Source: Mycobacterium colombiense (GTDB taxonomy: Bacteria > Actinomycetota > Actinomycetes > Mycobacteriales > Mycobacteriaceae). Taken from it: 64,000 nucleotides of DNA. Under the pieces are notes generated by a model. The model saw nothing but the letters and a program-made list of their open reading frames with translations. It was not told the DNA's origin and did no database searches. The DNA is taken from contig NZ_LZSX01000079.1 of assembly GCF_001665835.1 (NCBI RefSeq), positions 62,001 through 126,000 of the forward strand, read 5' to 3'. Made by a program: the position numbers and the translations under genes. Positions 10,039 to 18,474 of this stretch are shown piece by piece; position 1 is the first letter of the stretch; every line of letters starts with the position of its first letter.

Positions 10039-12117
10039 CTAGCCCACCGGCCGCGTCCACGTCCGGGTGACCGGATCGCATTGCAGCAGGTAGCCGTCGC
10101 TGGAGGTGCTCATGGCGAACACCGAGGTGCCCGGCCGGTCGCATGAGCTGCCGGCGGCGTGCACGCCCATCGTGATCGGCGCCTTGGCCCAGCTGCTGCC
10201 CTCGCAGACGATCTGCTCGTTGTTGGTCGGGTCGTAGGCGACCTTGCCGACGTCGCTGCACAGCCCGCCGAGCACCGGCGGCGCCGGGGAGGACGCGGTG
10301 GCCGAGGTGTTGATGACCTGGGTGGGGTCGCCCAACGTCACCTTCGCGGGCACGTCGCCGGTCCGGCCGGCGACCACGGGCACCCGGACCACCGCCCCCT
10401 GGGCGCCGCACTCGTTGCTCAGCACGGTCTCGGTCAGCGTGCCGCGCAGCGTGCCGTCGGCCTGCGGCGCCAGCGACCAGGCGATGGTTTCCTGCTGGGT
10501 GGCCCGGACCTGGCCGTTGGGCTGAGTGCAGCCGACCCGCTGCTGCGCGGGGGCGCCCTGCCAGTAGCCCCCGACGAAGCGCAGGGTGTCGCTCTGGCCC
10601 CCGTCGGTGGTGTTGGCCACCTGATGGGTGGCGTCGTCCAGCTGGGTACCGGTGGCCGCACATCCGTTGGTGGTGCACACCGACCGGAAAGCCCACCAGC
10701 CGGTGGCCGCCCCGTCATGCCGGATCGAGATGCCGTTGGTGGTGCGCTTGGTCTGGTCGTAGTCCAGCTTGTAGGTCCCGTTGAGCACCGGTCCGCCCGC
10801 GGTGGGTGCGGCGCTCGCGGCCGGGGCGGACGGTCTCGACGCGAGCGCGGGGTTGGCCGGCGGCGTGTCCGGCTGAAACGAGTAGAGCATCGACCAGGTC
10901 GCCGCGACGGCGACGAGCACCGCACACACCAGCGCGGTCGCCCAGCGGGTTTTCGCCGAAAACCGGTGACTCCACCCGGCAACGGCGCCGACCGGTCCGC
11001 GCCGCCGATGCGGTGTCGACACGGCGGCGCCCGGCTGGGCGCCCGGGCCGGCCTCCGAGACACCGCCGGCCGACTCGCTGACGGCGGCGGCGAACGCGCG
11101 GCACCGCTCGAACCGGTCCCCGGGTTGCTTGGCCAGGGCGCGAAAGAACACCTCGTCGAGCTCGGCCAGATCGGGGCGGAGATCGCTGAGCCGGGGCGGG
11201 TCCTCGTGCAGGTGCTGACTGATCACCGCGATCGGATTGGAGTGCTGGAACGGCGGCGCCCCGGTGAGCAGGTGGAAAGCCGTTGCGGCCAAAGCGTATT
11301 GGTCTGCCCGGCCGTCGATGGGGGTACCCGTCAGCTGCTCGGGCGCGGCGTATGCCACGGTTCCGACCGCGACGTTGGTTTCGGTGATCCCGCTGATGTC
11401 GCCGAGGTGACGCGCAACACCGAAGTCCGCCAACAGGATTCGGCGCTCCCCCTCATCCGGATGGGTGAGCAGGATGTTGGCCGGCTTGACGTCGCGGTGC
11501 AGCAGCCCACGGTCGTGGGCGTAGTCCAGCGCGCCCGCGACCGCCTGCACGATGGCGCACACCTCGTGGATCGGCATCCCGTCTGCGTAGTTCTCCTTGA
11601 CCAGCCGCGAGGCGTCGGTGCCCTCGACGTAGTCCATCGAAATCCACAGATGCCCGTTGAATTCGCCCCGGTCGTGCACACCGACGATGTGCGGATGCCA
11701 CAGCGTCGCCGCGAGATCGGCCTCCCGGTTGAACCTTTCGCGAAACTCCGGGTCGGCGGTCACCGCCTCGGCGAGAACCTTGATCACATCACGGCGGGGC
11801 AGCCTGGGGTGCAGCGCGAGATAGACCTCGGCCATGCCGCCCGCACCCAGCTGCCGCAGAATCGTGTAACCGGCGAACGACGCACCGTTACCCACCGCGA
11901 GGCGCGACCCCGAGGAATCGTTGGGCTGCTGCGCCACCGCCGGTTCCACGTTCGGCGCGGAATCGACGGGGGGTATCCGCCGGAACAGCTGCCCGATGGG
12001 CATGGCGGGCAACGACTGAAAACCCGCGCGCAACGCCTCACGGGCTTGTCCCGGGTTGCTCAGCAGCCGTCGCCCGGCGTCGATGCGCCGGGTAGTTCCC
12101 TTGTGCTCGTTCGTCAA
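10039..12117 (-). CDS. PknF-like transmembrane Ser/Thr protein kinase with Cys-containing ectodomain
   Basis: Hanks-type kinase of 692 residues. Residues 1-80 form a low-similarity N-terminal extension. The kinase domain covers about 83-345: glycine loop GAGGMAEVYLA (91-101), lysine K113, E132, catalytic loop HRDVKPAN (207-214), DFG (231-233) and GTVAYAAPE (252-260). A single TM helix at 391-411 leads to an ectodomain of about 280 residues with eight cysteines. The kinase domain resembles PknF as remembered. The start is uncertain: TTG at 12117 has GAGGGGG upstream and is chosen; an ATG at 12198 would add 27 residues. It is divergent from an Rv1747-type exporter, the gene that accompanies pknF in M. 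tuberculosis. Confidence 0.88.
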   Translation of the reverse strand: MTNEHKGTTRRIDAGRRLLSNPGQAREALRAGFQSLPAMPIGQLFRRIPPVDSAPNVEPAVAQQPNDSSGSRLAVGNGASFAGYTILRQLGAGGMAEVYLALHPRLPRRDVIKVLAEAVTADPEFRERFNREADLAATLWHPHIVGVHDRGEFNGHLWISMDYVEGTDASRLVKENYADGMPIHEVCAIVQAVAGALDYAHDRGLLHRDVKPANILLTHPDEGERRILLADFGVARHLGDISGITETNVAVGTVAYAAPEQLTGTPIDGRADQYALAATAFHLLTGAPPFQHSNPIAVISQHLHEDPPRLSDLRPDLAELDEVFFRALAKQPGDRFERCRAFAAAVSESAGGVSEAGPGAQPGAAVSTPHRRRGPVGAVAGWSHRFSAKTRWATALVCAVLVAVAATWSMLYSFQPDTPPANPALASRPSAPAASAAPTAGGPVLNGTYKLDYDQTKRTTNGISIRHDGAATGWWAFRSVCTTNGCAATGTQLDDATHQVANTTDGGQSDTLRFVGGYWQGAPAQQRVGCTQPNGQVRATQQETIAWSLAPQADGTLRGTLTETVLSNECGAQGAVVRVPVVAGRTGDVPAKVTLGDPTQVINTSATASSPAPPVLGGLCSDVGKVAYDPTNNEQIVCEGSSWAKAPITMGVHAAGSSCDRPGTSVFAMSTSSDGYLLQCDPVTRTWTRPVG

Positions 12118-12164
12118 TGCCTTGCCCCCTCGTTTTCCCGGCACCGCCCCAGGTGTCGCCGCAA

Positions 12165-12180
12165 TGTGATGCGGATCGCA
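12165..12180. promoter_or_regulatory. Possible CRP/Cmr-type cAMP-receptor site
   Basis: TGTGA-TGCGGA-TCGCA matches the mycobacterial CRP consensus TGTGA-N6-TCACA with one mismatch. It lies 48-63 bases before the preferred kinase start, between the divergent kinase and exporter genes. A one-mismatch site can occur by chance. Confidence 0.35.
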
Positions 12181-12415
12181 CACCATGGGCATGCGCATAG
12201 CGATTGGGCCCTACTCCGTCTCGCTGGCTGCCGGCACAACGCTGTGCTCGGCACGCGGACACAATCGAACTACCCCTGCCGTTCGAATAATGCCGCACCG
12301 CCGTGGGCGATTCGTCGCAGCAGGCTATGAAAGGGCTATGAGAGGCGGGATCGAAACAAAGCGAAGTCACAGCTGGGTCCAATAGAGCGCACTGCCAACG
12401 CGGGCCGATACTTGA

Positions 12416-15175
12416 GTGGTGACTCGACCCGCCCCGCCCATCCTGACAATTCGGCATGACGGGTCCCAACGTTCCTTCGCGGCCGGCCACGAGGTGGTCG
12501 TCGGGCGCGACGTGCAGGCCGATGTGCGCATCGCCGATCCGCGGATCTCGCGCGCGCATCTGATCCTGCGGTTCGATCAAGGCCGTTGGCTGGCAATCGA
12601 TAACGGCTCGCTGAACGGGACCTACCTCAACGGCTACCGGATGCCGGTGGTCGATATCCACGACGGCCAGAGCATTCACATCGGAAACCCGCAAGGTCCG
12701 CGCCTGACCTTCGCGATCGGGCCGCAGCAGGGTCACGCCGGGCATCCGCCGCGGACCCGGCCGAGCCACGATTCCGGGCCGCCGACCCTGCCGTGGTCCG
12801 CGGTTGCTGAGCAAACCAACCCGACGCACCCGCCGCGGCCCCCACAGGGCAGGCCCGGCGGCCCGGGCAGGAGCCCGGCGCGCGGCGGTCCGCAGGGTGC
12901 GCCGTCGCGCCCCGTGCCACCTCGGCAGCCGGCCAGACCGCCGAACGCACCGCCGCGACAGCCCGCGGCACCGCCCCGTCAGGCGCCGCCGCCCCCGGTG
13001 CCCCCGCCGCCGTCGCCGCATGGCACACCGCCCGAGCAGCGCACCGTCATCGACCCCGGCTCGCCGGCCAGGTTGCAGGTCAGGCCGCCCGTGGCGAGCG
13101 AAACCGCGGCACCGCCGCAGCCATCACCCACGCCCGCAGCGGAATTCACCGTCATCGACGCCAAGACGGCTGACGTGTCGAACCTGGCGACGCGTTTTGT
13201 GAAATTGCTCTCGCCGCGTGCGTCGTCGGCCGCGGGCACGGCCGGGGCCATGACGATCGGCCGGGCCGCCGAGAACGACATCGTCGTCTCCGACGTCCTG
13301 GCGTCGCGTCAGCACGCCACCCTGGTGCCCACCCAGCTGGGCACCGAGATCCGGGACAACAGCGTCAACGGAACGTTCGTGAACGGCACCCGGATCGGGT
13401 CGGCCATTCTGTCCGAGGACGACATCGTCACCATCGGCAACGTCGACCTGGTGTTCCGCGACGGCACCCTGACCGAACACAGCGGCGCGGCCGCCCGCAC
13501 GGGCGGCCTGGAAGTGCGCGACGTCAAGTACGTCGTCGACAACGGCAAACAACTACTGGACGACATCTCGCTGACCGCGCGCCCCGGCACGCTGACCGCC
13601 GTGATCGGCGGTTCGGGGGCCGGAAAGAGCACCCTGGCCCGGCTCATCGCCGGCTACACCACCCCGACGTCCGGCTCAGTGACGTTCGAGGGCCACAACA
13701 TTCACGCCGAGTACGCGTCGCTGCGCAGCAGGATCGGCATCGTCCCGCAGGACGACGTGGTGCATCGCCAGCTGACCATCAACCAGGCGCTGGGCTACGC
13801 GGCCGAGCTGCGGCTGCCGCCCGACACCAGCAAAGTGGACCGCGCCAAGGTCGTCGCCCAGGTGCTCGAGGAGCTCGACCTGACCAAGCACGCCGATACC
13901 CGCGTCGAGAAGCTGTCCGGCGGGCAACGCAAACGCGCCTCGGTGGCGCTCGAATTGCTGACCGGGCCGTCGTTGCTGATCCTCGACGAGCCCACCTCGG
14001 GTCTGGATCCCGCGCTGGATCTGCAGGTGATGACGATGCTGCGCCAGTTGGCCGACGCCGGTCGTGTCGTGCTGGTGGTGACGCACTCGCTGTCCTACCT
14101 GGATGTCTGCGACCAGGTGCTGCTGATGGCGCCCGGCGGCAAGACGGCCTACTGCGGGGCGCCCGACCAGATCGGCGGGGCGATGGGCACCACCAACTGG
14201 GCGAAGATCTTCACCCAGGTCGGCGCCGACCCCGACGAAGCCAACCGCCGCTTCCTGGAACAGAACCAGGCGCAGAAGCGGCCGCAGAAGTACCTGCCGG
14301 ACAAGGCCGACGAGCCGAGCAGTCTCGGCGAACCGGTGCACACCAGCGTGCGGCGCCAGATCTCGACGATCGCCCGCCGGCAGGTCCGCCTGGTGATCGC
14401 CGACCGCGCCTACTTCGTCTTTCTGGCGCTGCTGCCGTTCATCCTCGGCTCGCTGTCGCTGACCGTCCCGGGCAGCAACGGATTTCATCTTCCGGCACCC
14501 AACGCGGGGACGCCCGACGAGGCCGCGCAGATACTGGCCCTGCTGATGCCGGCCGCGGCATTCATGGGTACCGCCTTGACGATTCGCGACCTGGTCGGCG
14601 AGCGCGCCATCTTCCAGCGTGAGCAGGCGGTCGGGCTGTCGACCACGGCCTACCTGCTGGCCAAGAGCGCGGTGTTCTGCGGGTTCGCGATACTGCAGTC
14701 GGCGATCGTGACGGCGATCGTGGTGATCGGCAAGGGCGCCCCGACGCGCGGCGCGGTGCTGTTCGGCCACTCGACCGTCGGGGCCACCGTCGAATTGTTC
14801 GCCACCGTGGCGGCGACGTGTGTCGCCTCGGCCATTCTGGGCCTGGCGATTTCGTCGCTGGTTCGGTCCAGCGAGCAGATCATGCCGCTGTTCGTGGTGA
14901 CGGTGATGGCGCAGCTGGTGCTGTGCGGCGGGATGGTCCCGGTGACGGGCCGACTCGGTTTGAACCAGCTGTCGTGGGCGATGCCGGCTCGCTGGGGCTA
15001 CGCCGCGGCGTCGTCGACGGTGGACCTGCGCCACCTGGTGCCTGATTCGCTGCTGTCCCAGGACCGGTTCTGGCAACACACGTCGAACATCTGGCTGCTG
15101 GACATGGGCATGCTGGCCGCGTTGTCGCTCTTCTACGCCGGGTTCGTGCGGTGGAAGATCCGGTTGCGCCGTTAA
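12416..15175 (+). CDS. ABC exporter with two N-terminal FHA domains (Rv1747 type)
   Basis: Half-transporter of 919 residues. FHA1 lies at about 10-100 (GR 30-31, S45, NGTYLNG 67-73). A long Pro-rich linker follows to about 240. FHA2 lies at about 275-350 (GRAAEND from 282). The ABC domain has Walker A 399-406, signature LSGGQ 500-504 and Walker B LDEP 523-526. An ABC2-type membrane domain of about six helices ends the protein. FHA domains bind phosphothreonine; in M. tuberculosis this protein is phosphorylated by PknF and linked to phosphatidylinositol mannoside export. Two TVID motifs (T210, T245) in the linker are candidate phosphosites. The start is GTG at 12416; a second GTG at 12419 is equally possible. 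Confidence 0.93.
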   Translation: MVTRPAPPILTIRHDGSQRSFAAGHEVVVGRDVQADVRIADPRISRAHLILRFDQGRWLAIDNGSLNGTYLNGYRMPVVDIHDGQSIHIGNPQGPRLTFAIGPQQGHAGHPPRTRPSHDSGPPTLPWSAVAEQTNPTHPPRPPQGRPGGPGRSPARGGPQGAPSRPVPPRQPARPPNAPPRQPAAPPRQAPPPPVPPPPSPHGTPPEQRTVIDPGSPARLQVRPPVASETAAPPQPSPTPAAEFTVIDAKTADVSNLATRFVKLLSPRASSAAGTAGAMTIGRAAENDIVVSDVLASRQHATLVPTQLGTEIRDNSVNGTFVNGTRIGSAILSEDDIVTIGNVDLVFRDGTLTEHSGAAARTGGLEVRDVKYVVDNGKQLLDDISLTARPGTLTAVIGGSGAGKSTLARLIAGYTTPTSGSVTFEGHNIHAEYASLRSRIGIVPQDDVVHRQLTINQALGYAAELRLPPDTSKVDRAKVVAQVLEELDLTKHADTRVEKLSGGQRKRASVALELLTGPSLLILDEPTSGLDPALDLQVMTMLRQLADAGRVVLVVTHSLSYLDVCDQVLLMAPGGKTAYCGAPDQIGGAMGTTNWAKIFTQVGADPDEANRRFLEQNQAQKRPQKYLPDKADEPSSLGEPVHTSVRRQISTIARRQVRLVIADRAYFVFLALLPFILGSLSLTVPGSNGFHLPAPNAGTPDEAAQILALLMPAAAFMGTALTIRDLVGERAIFQREQAVGLSTTAYLLAKSAVFCGFAILQSAIVTAIVVIGKGAPTRGAVLFGHSTVGATVELFATVAATCVASAILGLAISSLVRSSEQIMPLFVVTVMAQLVLCGGMVPVTGRLGLNQLSWAMPARWGYAAASSTVDLRHLVPDSLLSQDRFWQHTSNIWLLDMGMLAALSLFYAGFVRWKIRLRR

Positions 15176-15271
15176 GGAATCGCCCGGCGGCGGTAGGGTG
15201 ACATCATTCACCCGCCGAAGCACGAGACGTTCGACATCCCGGCCCGCACGAACACCGATCCGAAGGGCATC

Positions 15272-15712
15272 GTGCGGACCGTCGACGAGTACGCGGTGCA
15301 CCCGTGGGGCCTCTACATCGCCCGCCCCACCCCCGGTCGCGCCCAGTTCCATTACCTCGAGTCGTGGCTGCTGCCGTCGTTGGGCTTGCGCGCCACCGTG
15401 TTTCATTTCAATCCCGGGCATGAACGCGACCACGATCAGTACCTGGATGTGGGCGAATACTCACCCGGTCCCACCGTGTGGCATTCCGAAGACCACTACC
15501 TGGACATCGAGGTCCGCACCGGCGCCAGGGCCGAGCTCACCGACGTCGACGAGTTGCTGGATGCCGTGCGGCACGGATTGCTGACTCCCGAGGTCGCCGA
15601 GCAGGCGGTGCGACGCGCCGTGGCCGCCGTCGATGGTTTGGCCCGCAACGGCTATGACCTGTCGCGATGGCTGGCGCACCACGGCATGGCGCTGACCTGG
15701 CGCGGGCCGTAG
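15272..15712 (+). CDS. DUF402 / FomD-like protein
   Basis: Soluble protein of at least 146 residues, DUF402 family. Characterised relatives (FomD, staphylococcal Ntdp) hydrolyse nucleotide phosphoesters. Conserved-looking segments are RTVDEY, FNPGHERDHDQY and WHSEDHYLDIEV. By position it corresponds to Rv1632c. GTG at 15272 is the first ordinary start codon, but the frame stays open upstream and encodes a convincing N-terminus (IHPPKHETFDIPARTN) back to ATT at 15206. The true start is therefore probably about 22 codons earlier, with a rare start codon or a one-base deletion. Confidence 0.75.
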   Translation: MRTVDEYAVHPWGLYIARPTPGRAQFHYLESWLLPSLGLRATVFHFNPGHERDHDQYLDVGEYSPGPTVWHSEDHYLDIEVRTGARAELTDVDELLDAVRHGLLTPEVAEQAVRRAVAAVDGLARNGYDLSRWLAHHGMALTWRGP

Positions 15713-15748
15713 TCGTTTTCGCGGTCCGACGGCGGGTATGCACTTGAA

Positions 15749-16759
15749 ATGACGGATATCGCCGGTCTGCCCGATGCAGTGCGCGAAGCGCTGCACGCCG
15801 AACCGGTGCCCGTCTGGCGAGATCCCACACTGGCCACCCTGACCGACGAGCGGTTCTGTGACCCGCAGTGGATTTTCGAACGCAAATTCGACGGTATGCG
15901 TTGCCTCGCCTTCCGTGACGGCGACGAAGTCCGTCTGCTGTCACGAAATCGGAAGCCGCTCAACGGAACTTATCCGGAGCTGGTCGATGCACTCGCGGCC
16001 CAGCGCACCACCCGATTCGTGGTCGACGGTGAGGTCGTCGCGTTCCAGGGACGCCGCACCAGCTTCGCCCGCCTGCAGGGACGCCTGGGTATCACCGACC
16101 CCGAGGTAGCCCGTGCCTCGCGAATCCGGGTCTACTACTACGTGTTCGATCTGCTGCACCTGGACGGCAGGGATACCACCGCGCTGCCGCTGCGATGGCG
16201 CAAGCGACTACTCCGCGATGCGATCAGCTTCGATGATCCGTTGCGCAACACCGCGCACCGCGTCGGCGACGGCCTCGCCGCCTACCGCGCCGCCTGCGAG
16301 CGCGGCGACCAAGGAGTGATCGCCAAGCTGGCCGACTCCACCTACAACAGCGGCCGGTCAAAGAACTGGCTGAAATTCAAATGCGTCCGCAACCAAGAAT
16401 TCGTCGTGGGCGGCTACACCAACCCGAAAGGCAGCCGAATCGAACTGGGCGCGTTGCTGCTCGGCTACTACACAGGACACGGAGAAAGCCGCGACCTCGT
16501 CTACGCCGGCAAGGTCGGCACCGGGTTCGACGAGGCCACGCTGCGCAGCCTGCACGAGCGGCTCTCCCCGCTCGAACAGGAGGCCCCGCCGTTCACCCGT
16601 GGGTTGGTACGCGAGAACGGAGCTCGCTGGGTGCGCCCGGAGGTGGTGGCGCAGATCGGGTTTACCGAGTGGACCCGCGACGGCAAGCTCCGTCATCCGC
16701 GTTACGAGGGCCTGCGCATCGACAAGGACGCCGCAGAGGTGGTACGGGAGACACGCTGA
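15749..16759 (+). CDS. Stand-alone ATP-dependent DNA ligase, LigD-ligase/LigC type
   Basis: Nick-sealing ligase core of 336 residues: nucleotidyltransferase domain to about 215, then an OB fold. Motif I is ERKFDG with adenylated lysine K46; motif III includes DGEVVAF (E95) and YYVFDLLHLDG; motif V is WLKFKC (K209, K211). At motif IV the usual Glu-Gly is Gln188-Gly189, an unusual change at a metal-binding position. First gene of a three-gene operon; its TGA overlaps the ATG of the polymerase gene (TGATG). It resembles the ligase of mycobacterial LigC/Prim-PolC pairs, which act in excision and end repair. No ku gene is present. Confidence 0.88.
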   Translation: MTDIAGLPDAVREALHAEPVPVWRDPTLATLTDERFCDPQWIFERKFDGMRCLAFRDGDEVRLLSRNRKPLNGTYPELVDALAAQRTTRFVVDGEVVAFQGRRTSFARLQGRLGITDPEVARASRIRVYYYVFDLLHLDGRDTTALPLRWRKRLLRDAISFDDPLRNTAHRVGDGLAAYRAACERGDQGVIAKLADSTYNSGRSKNWLKFKCVRNQEFVVGGYTNPKGSRIELGALLLGYYTGHGESRDLVYAGKVGTGFDEATLRSLHERLSPLEQEAPPFTRGLVRENGARWVRPEVVAQIGFTEWTRDGKLRHPRYEGLRIDKDAAEVVRETR

Positions 16760-17649
16760 TGACGCGCATCGACATCGAGATCACGCACCCGGATCGGGTC
16801 ATGTTCGGCAAGGACGGGATCACCAAGCGGGACCTGGCCGACTACTACGGCGAGGTGGCCGAGACCATGTTGCCGCACCTGAAAGGCCGCGCGCTGACCG
16901 TGCAACGGTTCCCCCGTGGCATCGGCGAAAAAGGTTTCGTGCAGCAGGATTTCGCTGATACTTTGCCGGACTGGATGAGCGGTGTCGAGGTCGACAAAGA
17001 GGGCGGCACCTTGGTGCATCCGCTGGCCGAACGGCCGGAAGCGCTGCGCTGGTTGGCCAACCAGAATTGCATCACGTTGCATGTGTGGCAGTCGCGGCAG
17101 GGCAACCTGCACCGTCCCGACCGGTTGGTCTTCGATCTCGACCCGTCCGACGCCGATTTCGCGGCGGTGCGCGCGACCGCCCACGCGGTGGCCGATGTGC
17201 TCGATGACCTGGGACTGGCACGCTACGTGCAGACCACCGGATCGCGCGGGCTACATGTGGTGGTGCCGTTGCGCGCCGAAACCGACTTCGACACCGTCCG
17301 CCAATTCGCCCGTGACGTCGCCGAAGTCGTCGCCGCCGATGACGACGCGCACCGCACCGTCGAGGCCCGCAAGGACAAACGCGATGGCCGCATTTACCTC
17401 GACGTCATGCGCAACGCCTACGCGCAGACCGCCGTCGCCCCCTACTCGGTGCGGCCCCGCGGCGGTGCGCCGGTGGCCACCCCGCTGGAGTGGGACGAAC
17501 TGGACACGCGCGGTCTGCGGGCGGATCGGTTCAGCATCCGCGATGTTCCCAAACGGGTTGCCGAGCAGGGTGATCCGTGGGCAGACATGTTCCGGCACGC
17601 CCGCTCCCTCGCTGGACCGCGCGAACGATTGGCGAAACTTCGTGCCTGA
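16759..17649 (+). CDS. LigD-type polymerase/primase (archaeo-eukaryotic primase fold)
   Basis: Single-domain polymerase of 296 residues, which in this family fills short gaps with preference for ribonucleotides. The catalytic acidic residues are VFDLDPSD (D126, D128) and IYLDVMRN (D215). The nucleotide-binding motif is SRGLHVVVP (162-170), and PYSVRPRGGAPVATPL is also typical. The ATG overlaps the ligase stop and the end overlaps the glycosylase start by 8 bases, so translation is probably coupled. It is most like the free-standing PolD/Prim-PolC proteins of mycobacteria. Confidence 0.9.
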   Translation: MTRIDIEITHPDRVMFGKDGITKRDLADYYGEVAETMLPHLKGRALTVQRFPRGIGEKGFVQQDFADTLPDWMSGVEVDKEGGTLVHPLAERPEALRWLANQNCITLHVWQSRQGNLHRPDRLVFDLDPSDADFAAVRATAHAVADVLDDLGLARYVQTTGSRGLHVVVPLRAETDFDTVRQFARDVAEVVAADDDAHRTVEARKDKRDGRIYLDVMRNAYAQTAVAPYSVRPRGGAPVATPLEWDELDTRGLRADRFSIRDVPKRVAEQGDPWADMFRHARSLAGPRERLAKLRA

Positions 17650-18418
17650 ATTGCCGGATGTCGAAGGGTTCCGGCGCGAGCTCGCTAAGACCTTGCCCCA
17701 CCGCCGGATTGAAGACGTAGACGTCCGCGACCCCGGAATTTTGCGCAACTCCTCCGCCACCACGCTCGCCCGGCGCCTGGCCGGGCATCGCTTCCGCGCC
17801 CCGCGCCGGCACGGCAAATGGCTGATACTGCCGACCGATGGTCCGGCGCTCCTGATCCACAGTGGCATGACCGGACACCCGTACTACACCGAAGCGGGCG
17901 CCGAGCCGGAAAAGTATGAGCGCCTGGTGGTGTCGCTCGACAAGGGTGAACTGCGCTATGCCGACCTGCGCAAGCTGCGCGGGGTCTGGCTGACCGACGA
18001 CGAGGACGACCTCGCCGACCTACTGGGCCCGCAGGGGCCCGACGCGCTGGGCATGGGGCTGCGCGAGTTTCGCGACGTGGTGGCCGGGCGACGCGGTCGC
18101 CTGAAGCCGACGCTGATGGACCAGTCGGTGATCGCGGGCCTCGGCAATCTGCTCGTCGACGAAATCTGCTGGCGGGCCAGGATACGGCCCACCGTTCCGG
18201 TTGCGGAGTTGGACGACGAAGCCGTCAAGGAGTTGCATCGCGCGATGACGCAAGTGCTGCACACTGCGGTACGCCACGGCCGGGTGCCCGGCCTTCCGCG
18301 CTGGCTCACCGGGGTTCGCGACGGTCCGGACCCGCACTGCCCGCGCTGCGGCAGCGCCCTTCGCCACGGCCGGATCGGCGGCCGGATGTCGTTCTGGTGT
18401 CCCCATTGCCAGCCCTAG
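17642..18418 (+). CDS. Fpg/Nei-family DNA glycosylase / AP lyase
   Basis: Bifunctional base-excision glycosylase of 258 residues that would remove oxidised bases and cut the abasic site. The N-terminus is PELPDVE, supplying the catalytic Pro2 and Glu3 after removal of the start residue. The helix-two-turn-helix region contains MDQSVIAGLGNLLVDEI. A C-terminal zinc finger is complete (C233, C236, C253, C256). The start is GTG at 17642, inside the end of the polymerase gene. The substrate cannot be read from the sequence; it is probably not the main mutM. Confidence 0.88.
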   Translation: MPELPDVEGFRRELAKTLPHRRIEDVDVRDPGILRNSSATTLARRLAGHRFRAPRRHGKWLILPTDGPALLIHSGMTGHPYYTEAGAEPEKYERLVVSLDKGELRYADLRKLRGVWLTDDEDDLADLLGPQGPDALGMGLREFRDVVAGRRGRLKPTLMDQSVIAGLGNLLVDEICWRARIRPTVPVAELDDEAVKELHRAMTQVLHTAVRHGRVPGLPRWLTGVRDGPDPHCPRCGSALRHGRIGGRMSFWCPHCQP

Positions 18419-18474
18419 GGGCTCCGCCGAACAGCCTGGTGGACCGGGCGACGTCGGGCGTAATCTCAGCTGCT

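Noticed and set aside
12038..13021. 327-codon minus-strand frame across the kinase start and the exporter N-terminus
   Set aside because: Arg/Gly-rich composition, crosses a divergent promoter region and overlaps two well-supported genes.
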